Shown: piece by piece, positions 27,766-36,708 of the stretch
Layout of the letters: every line of letters begins with the position of its first letter
How positions within the stretch are numbered: the stretch's first letter is position 1
Source: Marinobacter sp. MDS2
GTDB taxonomy: Bacteria; Pseudomonadota; Gammaproteobacteria; Pseudomonadales; Oleiphilaceae
Direction: 5' to 3'
Assembly (NCBI RefSeq): GCF_030718085.1
Contig: NZ_JAVAJF010000001.1
Coordinates: 1,054,001 to 1,118,000 of the forward strand
DNA: 64,000 bases
Made by a program: the position numbers and the translations under genes
The notes under the pieces: model-generated
Told to the model about the DNA's origin: nothing
The model's input: only the letters and a program-made list of their open reading frames with translations
The model's database searches: none

Positions 27766-27885
27766 ACTCAAAACTGCCACGAACTTTACTCACAAAAGCT
27801 GTGGATAACTGTGTTGGGAACCTCGGATTAACCACTCAAAAGCCCCGTACTATGGGGGCTCGGGGAAATTGATGTTAAAACCGTC
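27766..27885 (+). repeat. 105-bp intergenic repeat, copy 2
   Basis: Closely matches copy 3 (53775-53893): the 40-base run from AACTTTACTC to GTTGGGAACCT is identical. DnaA-type nonamer TGTGGATAA at 27800-27808. A small hairpin (AGCCCC with GGGGGCT) lies near 27841-27860. It sits in the same orientation as copies 1 and 3. Confidence 0.8.
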
Positions 27886-27935
27886 AACTTAGTTTAGGAC
27901 GGGACACACAGATCAAATAGCAGGCTGTTCGCATT

Positions 27936-28262
27936 TCAGCAGTTGCCTTTTTTGGCTTGACCCGGTGGGCAGAAATGGCCACGAGACTTCCGGTGAGATC
28001 CACGATCGTCGTAGTCATAACGACGGCGATCATAATCGCGATCGTGTTCTCTGTGGTCTTTGGTGGTAATGGCTGCTCCCGTTGCCGCACCTACGGCGCC
28101 GCCGAAAATAGCGCCATCTTTGCCACCTACCTCGTTGCCGATGGCAGCTCCAATTGCTCCTCCAATACCGCCACCCAGCGCGGCATCGGCGGTGTCATCG
28201 GCAACGGCTCCCAATGAGGCAGCACTCAGAGACAAAAATACGAGCAGTGATTTCATGTTCAT
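27936..28262 (-). CDS. Glycine-zipper exported protein
   Basis: Start at 28262; 108 residues. A signal peptide (to about residue 22) is followed by alternating G-x3-G repeats (ALGGGIGGAIGAAIGNEVGGKDGAIFGGAVGAATGAA), a glycine-zipper motif seen in outer-membrane-associated proteins. The C-terminal half is charged (HREHDRDYDRRRYDYDD) and ends in a CPPGQAKKGNC pair. Role unknown. Confidence 0.75.
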   Translation of the reverse strand: MNMKSLLVFLSLSAASLGAVADDTADAALGGGIGGAIGAAIGNEVGGKDGAIFGGAVGAATGAAITTKDHREHDRDYDRRRYDYDDRGSHRKSRGHFCPPGQAKKGNC

Positions 28263-28432
28263 GATGTAAATCCCCTGGTTCGGGTGGTCTGACCCGCCCA
28301 ATATGACGGGCAGAAGAGCATTTTCTCCATCGCCCCATCAGGCACTTGTCAATTTTGAACCATTCGAGATTATCAGAAGCACACTAGAGCACGCCCTTAC
28401 CTTTTATTTATATTTCAACAGGTTAAGAATAT

Positions 28433-28873
28433 TTAACGGATACCGTTCGATTGCAGCCACTGGTTAATCTGCGCTTGATTCATGGCACCGCTTTGGCGGG
28501 CGACTTCCCGGCCGTTCTGAAACAAAATCAGGGTGGGTATGCTGCGAATCGCGAACTGACCGGCCGGCCCAGGCGCTTGTTCGGTGTTCAGCTTGGCAAA
28601 CCGCACTTTCCCACGCCAGTCTTTCGCGGCCTGCTCGAACTGGGGGGCCATCGCTTTACACGGGCCACACCAACTGGCCCAGAAGTCCACCAGCACAGGC
28701 ACATCGCTGCGTTTCGTGTGTGCGGCAAAACTCTGGTCCGTCAGCTCCAGAATCTGATCCGGCCACAGCGGTTGTTTACAGGCGCCACAATTGCCGCCGG
28801 ATGACAACTTCTCGGCCGGTACACGGTTCGCTTTGTGGCAATGGGGGCACACCAGGTGTCGAACGTCAGTCAT
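28433..28873 (-). CDS. trxC: Thioredoxin 2
   Basis: 146 residues. The N-terminal zinc-binding extension has CPHC (residues about 9-12) and CGAC, which distinguishes TrxC from TrxA. The catalytic site is WCGPCK in the thioredoxin fold, with cis-proline in RSIPTLILF. It reduces cytoplasmic disulfides, particularly under oxidative stress. Confidence 0.95.
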   Translation of the reverse strand: MTDVRHLVCPHCHKANRVPAEKLSSGGNCGACKQPLWPDQILELTDQSFAAHTKRSDVPVLVDFWASWCGPCKAMAPQFEQAAKDWRGKVRFAKLNTEQAPGPAGQFAIRSIPTLILFQNGREVARQSGAMNQAQINQWLQSNGIR

Positions 28874-28972
28874 AATGCATCTGCCTCTGATGGGTTAGTT
28901 GAAGGAATAATCAGGGCATAAGAAGAGAAATCAAGCAACGCGAAAGCTGCGGCCCCATAACATGTAGGCAAC

Positions 28973-29085
28973 AACGACGACCGCCTGCTCCTGAACTACA
29001 ACCAGACACTTCAAAACCTAAAGCTGGTAGACCTCGAAAGACTCATTCAGCAGGCGGACGCGAACTGGCCAAGAGTACTGGAACT
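28973..29085 (+). pseudogene. Fragment of a YHS-domain gene (3' end)
   Basis: Reading + strand gives NDDRLLLNYNQT then LIQQADANWPRVLEL, matching without gaps the last ~40 codons of the YHS gene at 27283-27726 (DDRLYLNYSQ, FIQQANANWPSVLE). The rest of the gene is absent, no start codon exists and the original stop is lost. It is therefore a remnant of a second copy. Confidence 0.8.
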
Positions 29086-29086
29086 G

Positions 29087-29332
29087 TTACATCGCAGCGT
29101 CCAGCTCATCAATCGCTTTATTAAGCACCTTTACAGACTCACCATGCTTACCCTGGTTGTGCAGCGACTGCCCCCTATCCCGAAGTTCCTTGATCCGAGT
29201 TTCCGTTGCACTGTCCAGTTGAACCATCTTCAGTTGTTCATCAATCTTGTGCACCAGCGTAGGACAATGGCTGGCGAAAACGCTGCTTGCAAAAAACACC
29301 GTGAATAACAGAACCGTAAGATAACGCATCAT
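29087..29332 (-). CDS. Small exported helical protein
   Basis: Start at 29332 after GGGGGAG; 81 residues. A signal peptide ends near SVFAS (about residue 20). The mature part is a charged helical hairpin (HCPTLVHKIDEQLKMVQLDSATETRIKELRDRGQSLHNQGKH). Unknown function. It is convergent with the YHS remnant. A degenerate piece of its 3' end is also recognisable at 27727-27752, next to the intact YHS gene. Confidence 0.65.
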   Translation of the reverse strand: MMRYLTVLLFTVFFASSVFASHCPTLVHKIDEQLKMVQLDSATETRIKELRDRGQSLHNQGKHGESVKVLNKAIDELDAAM

Positions 29333-29446
29333 AGCTCCCCCTTTATTCACACGCCTTTGTTGAGTATAGACGACCAAGCCTAGCTAGGCGGTTTGGTAAC
29401 GTCATCAGAAGTTGGCCGCAGTTCGGCACCATGAATTGGCCACTCC

Positions 29447-29465
29447 GGTCGCAAAGCGAACGTTC
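29447..29465 (+). repeat. Short repeat GGTCGCAAAGCGAACGTTC
   Basis: Nearly identical to 51533-51552 and, inverted, to the motif at 51494 and 53664. It is located just left of the metal-resistance genes. Apart from this and the hairpin at 29543-29580, the 254-bp gap before cusA holds nothing recognised. Confidence 0.6.
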
Positions 29466-29542
29466 AGGCAAATAGATTTTGGAATATGCGCAGTAGACGG
29501 GTAGGCACCCTGCGAATGATCGTGATAACCGGTAAAGACGTG

Positions 29543-29580
29543 ATAGCAAGGTGCCAGGCTGAATCCTGGCACCTTGCTAT
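29543..29580 (-). terminator. Perfect 16-bp hairpin after cusA
   Basis: Arms 29543-29558 and 29565-29580 are perfectly complementary around CTGAAT. It lies 6 bp beyond the cusA stop codon, so it probably ends the cusCBA transcript. It lacks a long T-tract. Confidence 0.75.
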
Positions 29581-29585
29581 CGGCG

Positions 29586-32500
29586 TTACTCACCAAGAGT
29601 TCGCTGTTTCCAGAGATAAAAGAGCACAGGAATCACCAGCAGCGCCAGAATGACAGCGGAAATCATACCGCCCACCATAGGTGCCGCAATCCGGCCCATC
29701 ACCTCCGACCCTGTACCGGTGCCAATCATAATGGGCACAAGCCCCCCGATAATGGCGGCCGCCGTCATCATGATTGGCCGAACCCGCATACCGGCACCGT
29801 GTAGTACGGCATGGCGGAGGGTTTCTCGCCTTGGCGTCAGCCCTTTGTCATCACACGTTTCCAGCATTGCGTTATAAGCCTGATTCAAATACACCAGCAT
29901 GATCACCCCAATCTCTACCGCAACGCCGGCCAGCGCAATGAAACCGACACCGACGGCTACCGAAAAATTATAACCAAGCAGATACATCAGCCAGATAGCA
30001 CCGATCATCGCAAACGGTAGCGTGCCCATAATAATCCCCACTTCGGCAAAACGGCGGAAGTTAAGAAACAGCAGGATGACGATGATGGCCAGCGTTAACG
30101 GCACCACATAGGTCAGTTTTTCCTTCGCACGGAGCATGTACTCATACTGACCAGACCAGTTGATTGAATAACCGGGAGGTAGATCCAGCTCTTCACTCAC
30201 GGTAACCATGGCCTGTTCAACATAGGTGCCTACGTCGACACCCTCAATATCCACAAAGGTCCAGCCGTTCAGGCGGGCATTCTCACTCTTAATGGCCGGC
30301 GGGCCATCCTCCACGCCGATCTCCGCCACATCTGCCAGGGCAATGCGCTGGCCGGATGCGGTCACGATGGGCAGTTGCTCCAGCTTCTCGGGCGAATCCC
30401 GGTAGTCTTCCGGATAACGAAGATTAATGGGATACCGCTCAAGTCCCTCGATGGTTCTGGAAACGTTGATTCCACCAATAGCGGAGGCCACTACCTGCTG
30501 AACATCAGCGATATTCAGCCCATAACGAGCGGCACGCTCACGATCAATATCCACCTTGATGTAGCGGCCCCCAGCGACTCGCTCAGAGTAAACGGAGGCT
30601 GTACCGGGGATGTCGACCATGACTTCCTCAAGGCGTTTACCGATGTTCTGGATGACGGTAAGGTCCGGACCGGCAATCTTGATGCCCACCGGCGTTTTAA
30701 TACCCGTTGCCAGCATATCGATGCGCGTGATGATCGGCATAACCCAGGCATTGGTTACCCCCGGGAACCGAATCAGAGTATTGAGCTCCTGCTTCAGCTT
30801 TTCGGTGGTCATGCCTTCCCGCCATTGATCCCTCGGCTTGAGCTGGATGAAGGTCTCGATCATCGTCAATGGAGCCGGATCGGTAGCGGTATCCGCCCGC
30901 CCCACTTTGCCGAACACGGTTTCGACTTCGGGTACGGTGGCAATCAGCTTGTCCGTTTGCTGCAACAGTTCCCGAGCCTTACCAATGGAGATACCCGGGT
31001 AGGTGGTGGGCATGTACATCAGGTCGCCTTCATCCAGTGGCGGGATGAATTCACTGCCGATTTTGGTGGCTGGCCAAAGGCCCACAGCCAATGCCAGCAA
31101 CGCAACAATAACCGTCGTTTTCGGGAAGCGTAACACCAGCTTCAGCACCGGCACATAAACGCCAACCAGCAGGCGGTTCACGGGGTTCTTGTGCTCCGGC
31201 AGCACCTTGCCGCGAATGAAATAGCCCATCAGCACCGGCACCAGCGTCACCGCCAGGGCCGCACTCGCCGCCATGGCGTAGGTTTTGGTGAACGCCAGGG
31301 GAGAAAACATCCGCCCTTCCTGCGCCTCCAGGGCAAACACCGGCACAAAACTGACGGTAATGATCAGGAGCGAGAAAAACAGCGCGGGCCCGACCTCAGA
31401 GGCTGACCGTGCAACGACTTCCCATCGGTTCTCAGACGTTAACGGGGTTCGCTCCATGTGTTTGTGCATGTTCTCGATCATTACAATAGCACCATCAATC
31501 ATGGCGCCGATGGCGATGGCAATCCCCCCGAGTGACATGATGTTGGCATTGATGCCTTGCCAGTGCATGACGATAAAGGCCGCCAGAATACCCACGGGAA
31601 GGCTGAGAATCGCCACCAGCGACGAGCGCACGTGGAACAGGAAGACGATGCACACCAGGCCCACCACCAGAAACTCTTCAAGCAGCTTGAAGCCGAGATT
31701 ATTGACCGCCCGCTCAATCAGACCAGAGCGATCGTAAACCGTCACCACCTCGACGCCTTCAGGCAAACTGGATTTCAGGTCTTCCAGTTTCGCCTTCACG
31801 CCATTAATGGTTGCCTGAGCGTTCTCACCAAAGCGCATCACCACAACACCGCCGACGGTTTCACCTTCCCCATTCAGTTCGGCAACCCCACGCCGCATCT
31901 GCGGGCCAACTTCAACGGTGGCCACATCTTTCAGCAATATGGGGGTACCGTTGTCATCGAGTCCTAATGGAATCGACAGAAGATCCTCACGGGATTTTAT
32001 ATAGCCAGACGTGCGCACCATGTATTCCGCCTCGGCCATCTCGATGACGGAGGCGCCCACTTCCTGGTTGCCTCTCTTGATGGCGTTCTGGATGTGAGCC
32101 AGAGGAATTCCCAGCGCCCTGAGTTTTTCCGGGCTGACCTTGACCTGGTACTGCTTCACCATACCGCCTAGCGCAGCCACCTCAGAGACACCCGGCACCG
32201 TTTGCAGTTCGTACTTCAGGAACCAGTCCTGCAGGCTGCGCAACTGGCTTAGGTCCTGGTTCCCAGTGCGGTCTACCAGCGCATACAGGTAAACCCAGCC
32301 AACTCCGGTAGCGTCTGGCCCGAGCTGAGGCCTTGCAGAGTCTGGAAGGCTGGGCGCAACCTGGGACAGGTATTCCAGTACCCGGGAGCGGGCCCAGTAC
32401 ATGTCGGTGTCTTCATCGAAGATCACGTAAACATAGGAGTCACCGAAGAACGAGTATCCCCTGACCGTTTTCGCGCCCGGTACCGAGAGCATGGCTGTCG

Positions 32501-32708
32501 TCATCGGGTAGGTCACTTGGTCTTCCACCACCTGCGGCGCCTGGCCCGGGAAACTGGTTTTGATAATGACCTGCACATCGGACAGATCCGGCAGAGCATC
32601 CACCGGCGTTTGTTTCAGCGAATAAAGGCCGAGCCCTGTGATAAGCAACGTCGCCAGCAACACCAGGAAGCGGTTACGAATAGACCAGTGAATAATAGCG
32701 GCAATCAT
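29586..32708 (-). CDS. cusA: CusA/CzcA-type heavy-metal efflux RND pump
   Basis: 1040 residues, full length for HME-RND proteins. N-terminal WSIRNRFLVLLATLLITG, DVQVIIKTSFPGQAPQVVEDQVTYP, and the TM4 segment GGIAIAIGAMIDGAIVMIENMHKH are typical of CusA/SilA. Cu(I)/Ag(I) export across the outer membrane is likely from the cop gene surroundings; Zn/Co/Cd pumps are close relatives. Its start overlaps the adaptor gene stop by four bases. Confidence 0.92.
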   Translation of the reverse strand: MIAAIIHWSIRNRFLVLLATLLITGLGLYSLKQTPVDALPDLSDVQVIIKTSFPGQAPQVVEDQVTYPMTTAMLSVPGAKTVRGYSFFGDSYVYVIFDEDTDMYWARSRVLEYLSQVAPSLPDSARPQLGPDATGVGWVYLYALVDRTGNQDLSQLRSLQDWFLKYELQTVPGVSEVAALGGMVKQYQVKVSPEKLRALGIPLAHIQNAIKRGNQEVGASVIEMAEAEYMVRTSGYIKSREDLLSIPLGLDDNGTPILLKDVATVEVGPQMRRGVAELNGEGETVGGVVVMRFGENAQATINGVKAKLEDLKSSLPEGVEVVTVYDRSGLIERAVNNLGFKLLEEFLVVGLVCIVFLFHVRSSLVAILSLPVGILAAFIVMHWQGINANIMSLGGIAIAIGAMIDGAIVMIENMHKHMERTPLTSENRWEVVARSASEVGPALFFSLLIITVSFVPVFALEAQEGRMFSPLAFTKTYAMAASAALAVTLVPVLMGYFIRGKVLPEHKNPVNRLLVGVYVPVLKLVLRFPKTTVIVALLALAVGLWPATKIGSEFIPPLDEGDLMYMPTTYPGISIGKARELLQQTDKLIATVPEVETVFGKVGRADTATDPAPLTMIETFIQLKPRDQWREGMTTEKLKQELNTLIRFPGVTNAWVMPIITRIDMLATGIKTPVGIKIAGPDLTVIQNIGKRLEEVMVDIPGTASVYSERVAGGRYIKVDIDRERAARYGLNIADVQQVVASAIGGINVSRTIEGLERYPINLRYPEDYRDSPEKLEQLPIVTASGQRIALADVAEIGVEDGPPAIKSENARLNGWTFVDIEGVDVGTYVEQAMVTVSEELDLPPGYSINWSGQYEYMLRAKEKLTYVVPLTLAIIVILLFLNFRRFAEVGIIMGTLPFAMIGAIWLMYLLGYNFSVAVGVGFIALAGVAVEIGVIMLVYLNQAYNAMLETCDDKGLTPRRETLRHAVLHGAGMRVRPIMMTAAAIIGGLVPIMIGTGTGSEVMGRIAAPMVGGMISAVILALLVIPVLFYLWKQRTLGE

Positions 32709-34000
32709 GACTCGCCTCCGCCATGGCTCATGGTGCTGTGATCCATGCCTTCATGATCCATCCCCTGCTCATCCATATCCTGAGGCGATGACATCCGTTG
32801 GAAGTCCGAGGTTTTGCTGGATTCCGAATCGATTAGGAACTGGGCGGATGTGACCACCGTGTCGCCTGGCGAGAGGCCATTGAGTATTTCCGCATACTTG
32901 TCGCCGACGCGCCCAACGTTCACGTTAACCGACTTGAAGGCGCCCTCTTCCATCGACAGAACCAGTCGATCGCTCTGTCCGGTGCGGATGACCGACTCCC
33001 GTGGCACCAGAAACTGCCGCTGTCCCCGTTCGCCCTGAACATCCAGGCGAGCGAACATGCCTGGCATCAGAACACCATCATCGTTATCAAAGCGCATCCG
33101 CACTTGCGCCGTCCGGGTTTTCGGGTTCACTTCGGGGTAGACGTAATCCACGTTTCCGCGCCACTCGCGACCGGGCATGTAATCCAGCGTCATCTGTACC
33201 CGATTACCAGCCTCTACGGCGGAAAGCTGGCTTTCAAACACTTCGCCGATCACCCAGACCTCATCCAGTGCGGCAATCGATAAAACCCGGTTTCCGGGCT
33301 TGATGAACATACCCTCACGAACATTCAGATTCTCGATCACCCCGGAACCCGGAGCGTAAACCGTCATGGTTCTCTGGACTTCGCGCTTCTGGCGCAGTTG
33401 GCTGATCAGACTAGCCGGTACGTTCAGCGCCAACAATCGCTCGGTAGCAGCATCAACCAGTCTCTGATTGCCACGGTTCATCGCGAGAAGCAGTTCTTCC
33501 TGCGCATTCACAAGGGTGGGCGAGTACAGCGTGTACAAAGGCTTGCCTTGCTCAACAGGCTCGCCCTCGGCTTTGACATAAAGCGCTTCGATCCAGCCTT
33601 CAACACGAGGGTGCACGTGGGCCATCTCGTCTTCGTTGTACTGCACGTAGCCTACGGTAGTAATGTTGTTAGGCAGGCGCCCCTGAATCACCGGCTCCGT
33701 TCGAACCCCAAGGTTGTTGACGACCGTTGGTGAAATTCGGACCGTGCCGGCTGGATCCTCAGCTGACCCACCCTCCTCGTATACCGGGATCAGATCCATC
33801 CCCATCGGGGATTTTCCGGGTTTGTCACTTTTGAAATTGGGGTCCATCGGGGCTACCCAATACAGCGGCTCCTTTGGGCCAGAAGCGGCCATTTCAGCTG
33901 CAGGCGTCGAAGTCGCGCCAGTGTCAAGCCAGTACGTGGCCCCTGCACCGGCGAGGCCGCCGAGCAATACAAAGCCCAAAGGGCGAGCAAAATTAGCCAT
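32705..34000 (-). CDS. cusB: CusB-type periplasmic adaptor
   Basis: 431 residues. A membrane/signal anchor (about 5-25) is followed by a metal-binding-domain region (YWVAPMDPNFKSDKPGKSPMGMDLIPVYEE), the HlyD-like hairpin and beta-barrel parts (VQYNEDEMAHVHPRVEGWIEALYVKAEGEPV) and a Met/His-rich tail (GMDHEGMDHSTMSHGG). The N-terminal segment corresponds to the heavy-metal-binding domain often fused to CusB. It links CusA to the TolC-like channel. Confidence 0.92.
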   Translation of the reverse strand: MANFARPLGFVLLGGLAGAGATYWLDTGATSTPAAEMAASGPKEPLYWVAPMDPNFKSDKPGKSPMGMDLIPVYEEGGSAEDPAGTVRISPTVVNNLGVRTEPVIQGRLPNNITTVGYVQYNEDEMAHVHPRVEGWIEALYVKAEGEPVEQGKPLYTLYSPTLVNAQEELLLAMNRGNQRLVDAATERLLALNVPASLISQLRQKREVQRTMTVYAPGSGVIENLNVREGMFIKPGNRVLSIAALDEVWVIGEVFESQLSAVEAGNRVQMTLDYMPGREWRGNVDYVYPEVNPKTRTAQVRMRFDNDDGVLMPGMFARLDVQGERGQRQFLVPRESVIRTGQSDRLVLSMEEGAFKSVNVNVGRVGDKYAEILNGLSPGDTVVTSAQFLIDSESSKTSDFQRMSSPQDMDEQGMDHEGMDHSTMSHGGGES

Positions 34001-34005
34001 GATGG

Positions 34006-35325
34006 TCAGTCCTGGTAACGATTCAGTGAAAAGGAAGGTATGTCGGAAGTGTCGGACGTCAGATAACGGAAACTCGCCAGATTCTTGGCCCGCTCGGCCA
34101 TCATCTGTATCAATTCAACCTGGGTATTAAGCTCTGCAATTCGCGCTCGTACCGCTTCGGCGAAGTCGCCGTCATCGTTGTTGTAAGCAGTCAATGCTGC
34201 GCTTGCCTGCGCCTCCATTTGCGGCAGCAGGGTCTGTTCATAGAGCTCTATGCGGTCATCCAGTCGTTCGATCCGGGCCACGGCCGCACGGGCTTTGGCC
34301 TGAAGTCCCCGGATCTGCAAAATACGTTCTGTTTTTGCCGCCTCCAGTCGCGCCACTGATGCATTCAGTTTTCGATCCTGCCGGTTGCCTGTAAAGATCG
34401 GGAGATCAAAGCCAATGCCTACAGAAAACAGGTCGGCCCTGTCCTGACCGTTTGGTGCCCGCTCCCTGTATCCATATTGTGCAGATACTGACCATTCCGG
34501 CTTGTAGGCCTGGCGAGCCAGGTCAACGTCAACACTCTGGGCATCAATCAACTGATCAGTCGCGCGGATTGACGGATGACGGATCAGTGCCTCTGCGGAT
34601 GTTTCAGCCCAGCCCAGAGGAAACACTCTCAGCAACTCGTTGGGTACATCTTTACTGACAGCCAGCTTGGCTTGGTCCGGGCCTATCCACTCTGCCAGCG
34701 CCTCGCGGTTCGATGCCTGTTGCAAATGCAGCACCGTCAGCCGGTCCTCAAGTCGCGTCAGTTCCAGCGAGGCACGGATTACATCCTGCTGCCTGGAACC
34801 TATGCTTGCTGAGGTATACCCGGCCTCGGCGACATCCTCTAACTGCTGAAACAGAGCACGATTATCTTCAATCAGTTCGATGCTTTGCTGGGTTCGCCAG
34901 ACCTCAAGCCAGAGATGCGCTACCGATTCCATGACCTGCGCCCGGCGGTTCTCGCGCCGAAAAGGCTGAACGCCTGCCATTTCCTGCTTTTTTTCACTGG
35001 CCAGCTGACGGCTATCACCTCGCGGAATTTGCTGGGTAAATCCAATGGTGGCCTGAGTCATTGCCTCCTGTCCGGTATCGAAAGTATCCGTGGGCAAATT
35101 CGCGGCACCAAGCGTCATCCGGGGGTCCGGGAGTGCCCCATCGGCAACAGCTTCTTCCAACAGAGCATCTTGCATCTGCACACTCTGACGCAGCCACGGA
35201 TCGTTCTCGATGGCCGCATCAATCGCGCCGGTTAACTCAAGTCTGGTTGCCGTCCAAGCGGGCAAACTGGTCAAAACCAGAGCACCGAGAAAGGCCGGCT
35301 TTATAAGGTGAGGAAGAAATGACAA
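34006..35325 (-). CDS. cusC: CusC/TolC-family outer-membrane channel
   Basis: Start assigned to TTG 35325, preceded by GGAGAT and giving a proper signal peptide (SFLPHLIKPAFLGALVLTSLPAWTA); a longer frame reaches 35412. 439 residues with the two-fold TolC helical repeats (SVAHLWLEVWRTQQSIELIEDN, RADLFSVGIGFDLPIFTGNRQDRKL). First gene of cusCBA. Confidence 0.85.
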   Translation of the reverse strand: MSFLPHLIKPAFLGALVLTSLPAWTATRLELTGAIDAAIENDPWLRQSVQMQDALLEEAVADGALPDPRMTLGAANLPTDTFDTGQEAMTQATIGFTQQIPRGDSRQLASEKKQEMAGVQPFRRENRRAQVMESVAHLWLEVWRTQQSIELIEDNRALFQQLEDVAEAGYTSASIGSRQQDVIRASLELTRLEDRLTVLHLQQASNREALAEWIGPDQAKLAVSKDVPNELLRVFPLGWAETSAEALIRHPSIRATDQLIDAQSVDVDLARQAYKPEWSVSAQYGYRERAPNGQDRADLFSVGIGFDLPIFTGNRQDRKLNASVARLEAAKTERILQIRGLQAKARAAVARIERLDDRIELYEQTLLPQMEAQASAALTAYNNDDGDFAEAVRARIAELNTQVELIQMMAERAKNLASFRYLTSDTSDIPSFSLNRYQD

Positions 35326-35413
35326 CGTTATATCTCCATTGAAATGTTTCTGAATCGCAATCTTATAGCGCTTATCTGAAACCAAACTGAATTGCAGAAC
35401 GAAAATGCACAAT

Positions 35414-35427
35414 TTGATTTATATCAA
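35414..35427 (-). promoter_or_regulatory. FNR/ANR-type box upstream of cusCBA
   Basis: TTGAT-TTAT-ATCAA is a perfect match to the FNR/ANR consensus TTGAT-N4-ATCAA, about 90 bp before the assigned cusC start. CTGAATTGCAG (35387-35397) and TCAATTCAG (35486-35494) lie around it and resemble the motif at the copper regulator promoter. Both readings are inferred from sequence. Confidence 0.6.
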
Positions 35428-35540
35428 GATACTGTTATTCCTGAAAAAAATTACTTTATTTTAAATTTTCTTGTTTCTTTCAGGATCAATTCAGAAACCG
35501 ATGTTTTAATTAAATCACCAACCAACTAGGAGGTGTAAAA

Positions 35541-35825
35541 ATGAAAAATTTACTTATATTTGCAGCAGCAGTTACTGTTTCAACGTCCGTACTCGCCGGA
35601 AACATGTCAGACAGTAAGGACATGAAGGCCATGCACAGCCAAATGATGGACAAATCATCCATTGAAGAAATACTTAAGAATGAAGAGATGCAGCGCTTAC
35701 ACAGAGACATGACACGTAATGCGATGTCCGAAGGGGGCTTTGAGGCTCGCGTGCAAATGATGACGGAAGAAGGCCGGGCTTATCACAAAGCTCTGAAACA
35801 AAGGCAAAAAAATACCGCAGGGTAA
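35541..35825 (+). CDS. Met-rich small exported protein
   Basis: 94 residues after AGGAGG. A signal peptide ends at VLAG (about residue 19). The mature part is helical with many Met and Lys (SDSKDMKAMHSQMMDKSS, MQRLHRDMTRNAMSE). Divergent from cusCBA and sharing its control region, it could bind copper in the periplasm. The stop codon lies in the loop of a hairpin. Confidence 0.65.
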   Translation: MKNLLIFAAAVTVSTSVLAGNMSDSKDMKAMHSQMMDKSSIEEILKNEEMQRLHRDMTRNAMSEGGFEARVQMMTEEGRAYHKALKQRQKNTAG

Positions 35826-35835
35826 TCCCTGCGGT
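35814..35835 (-). terminator. Hairpin with minus-strand T-run
   Basis: A 9-bp perfect stem (35814-35822 with 35827-35835). On the minus strand it is followed by seven Ts, an intrinsic terminator for leftward transcription. It also covers the stop codon of the + strand gene. Confidence 0.65.
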
Positions 35836-35974
35836 AAAGTCAACTCGTGGAGACGCAAGCGTCGGCTGGCTCGGGCTTCGAGCAGTCGACGTCCTGATCA
35901 CGCTCAAGTAAATCACAGAAAACTGAAACTGAACTGAATTTATTGAACGGTTTAAGGCAATTAAGGAGAGCATC

Positions 35975-36214
35975 ATGAAAAAAATCATTATCGCTGCCGC
36001 AGCTGCCACTTTATTTTCTACCATGGCCACTGCCAATTCAGGATTGGCCGATCGGATTAATGAAGCGCGCACTTACCCGAACAAAACAGTCGACACGAAA
36101 ACCAGAATGATGACCTGTATGAAATACATGCAATCTCAAAAAGATATGAAGGGGTCAAATATCAATCAACAAGAAATAAGATCAGGTATAAATGCACATC
36201 ACAATCATACTTAA
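35975..36214 (+). CDS. Small exported protein, unknown
   Basis: 79 residues after AAGGAGAG. Signal peptide to about residue 21 (MATANS), then a charged region with MMTCMKYMQSQKDMKGS and a His-rich end (GINAHHNHT). One Cys, several Met and terminal His suggest a metal ligand set. Its upstream region has repeated CTGAA motifs. It belongs to the metal island by position. Confidence 0.6.
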   Translation: MKKIIIAAAAATLFSTMATANSGLADRINEARTYPNKTVDTKTRMMTCMKYMQSQKDMKGSNINQQEIRSGINAHHNHT

Positions 36215-36243
36215 ATAATTCCAGAAAGTCAGAGCAAAATCAG

Positions 36244-36276
36244 TAGTCGACTGTCTCTTAGAACGACAGTCGACTA
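36244..36276 (+). terminator. Intrinsic terminator
   Basis: A perfect 12-bp stem (36244-36255 with 36265-36276), then TTTATTCAATTTTT. It ends the 35975-36214 gene. Confidence 0.88.
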
Positions 36277-36464
36277 TTTATTCAATTTTTAACATCCAGA
36301 AGATACTTTATTTCACTTCCACGGCGCTTCTTCATTTGGCTCTCAGAGTCAACCATCCAAGAAACATCCATTTGACAACCAGGACCGTTATCAGTGGCAA
36401 GAAAACCCATTGTGCAAGAGGAAGTACCCCTGTGTCTGTCTATGTGACTACCGACAATAACTCG

Positions 36465-36662
36465 CTATAATTCCATCTTAAACCTGCCGAACCATCCAGG
36501 CCTCCAGGTCCAGTATTCGGTTTCGATACGCATGGTGAAACGGCCGTGGTTGCTGTCCGACCACAGGGTGGCCTCCATCCCCTCAATCAATGATTCCGCC
36601 GAGGGCGCACCACCCAGCGCACTGCCCGGAAAAACACTTAGAAAGCCACCACCCATAAGCAT
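36465..36662 (-). pseudogene. Remnant of an outer-membrane lipoprotein-sorting (LolA-like) gene
   Basis: 65 codons reading SAESLIEGMEATLWSDSNHG then RFTMRIETEYW, which resembles the N-terminal end of the mature domain of LolA-like 'outer membrane lipoprotein-sorting' proteins (normally about 250 residues). It stops shortly after in unrelated sequence, so it is a decayed fragment. No signal peptide remains. The remainder of 36277-36708 shows nothing else. Confidence 0.5.
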
Positions 36663-36708
36663 TTCATACGCTGCCTCCTTGAGTTAATCGTCTGATTACC
36701 CAGAGAAA

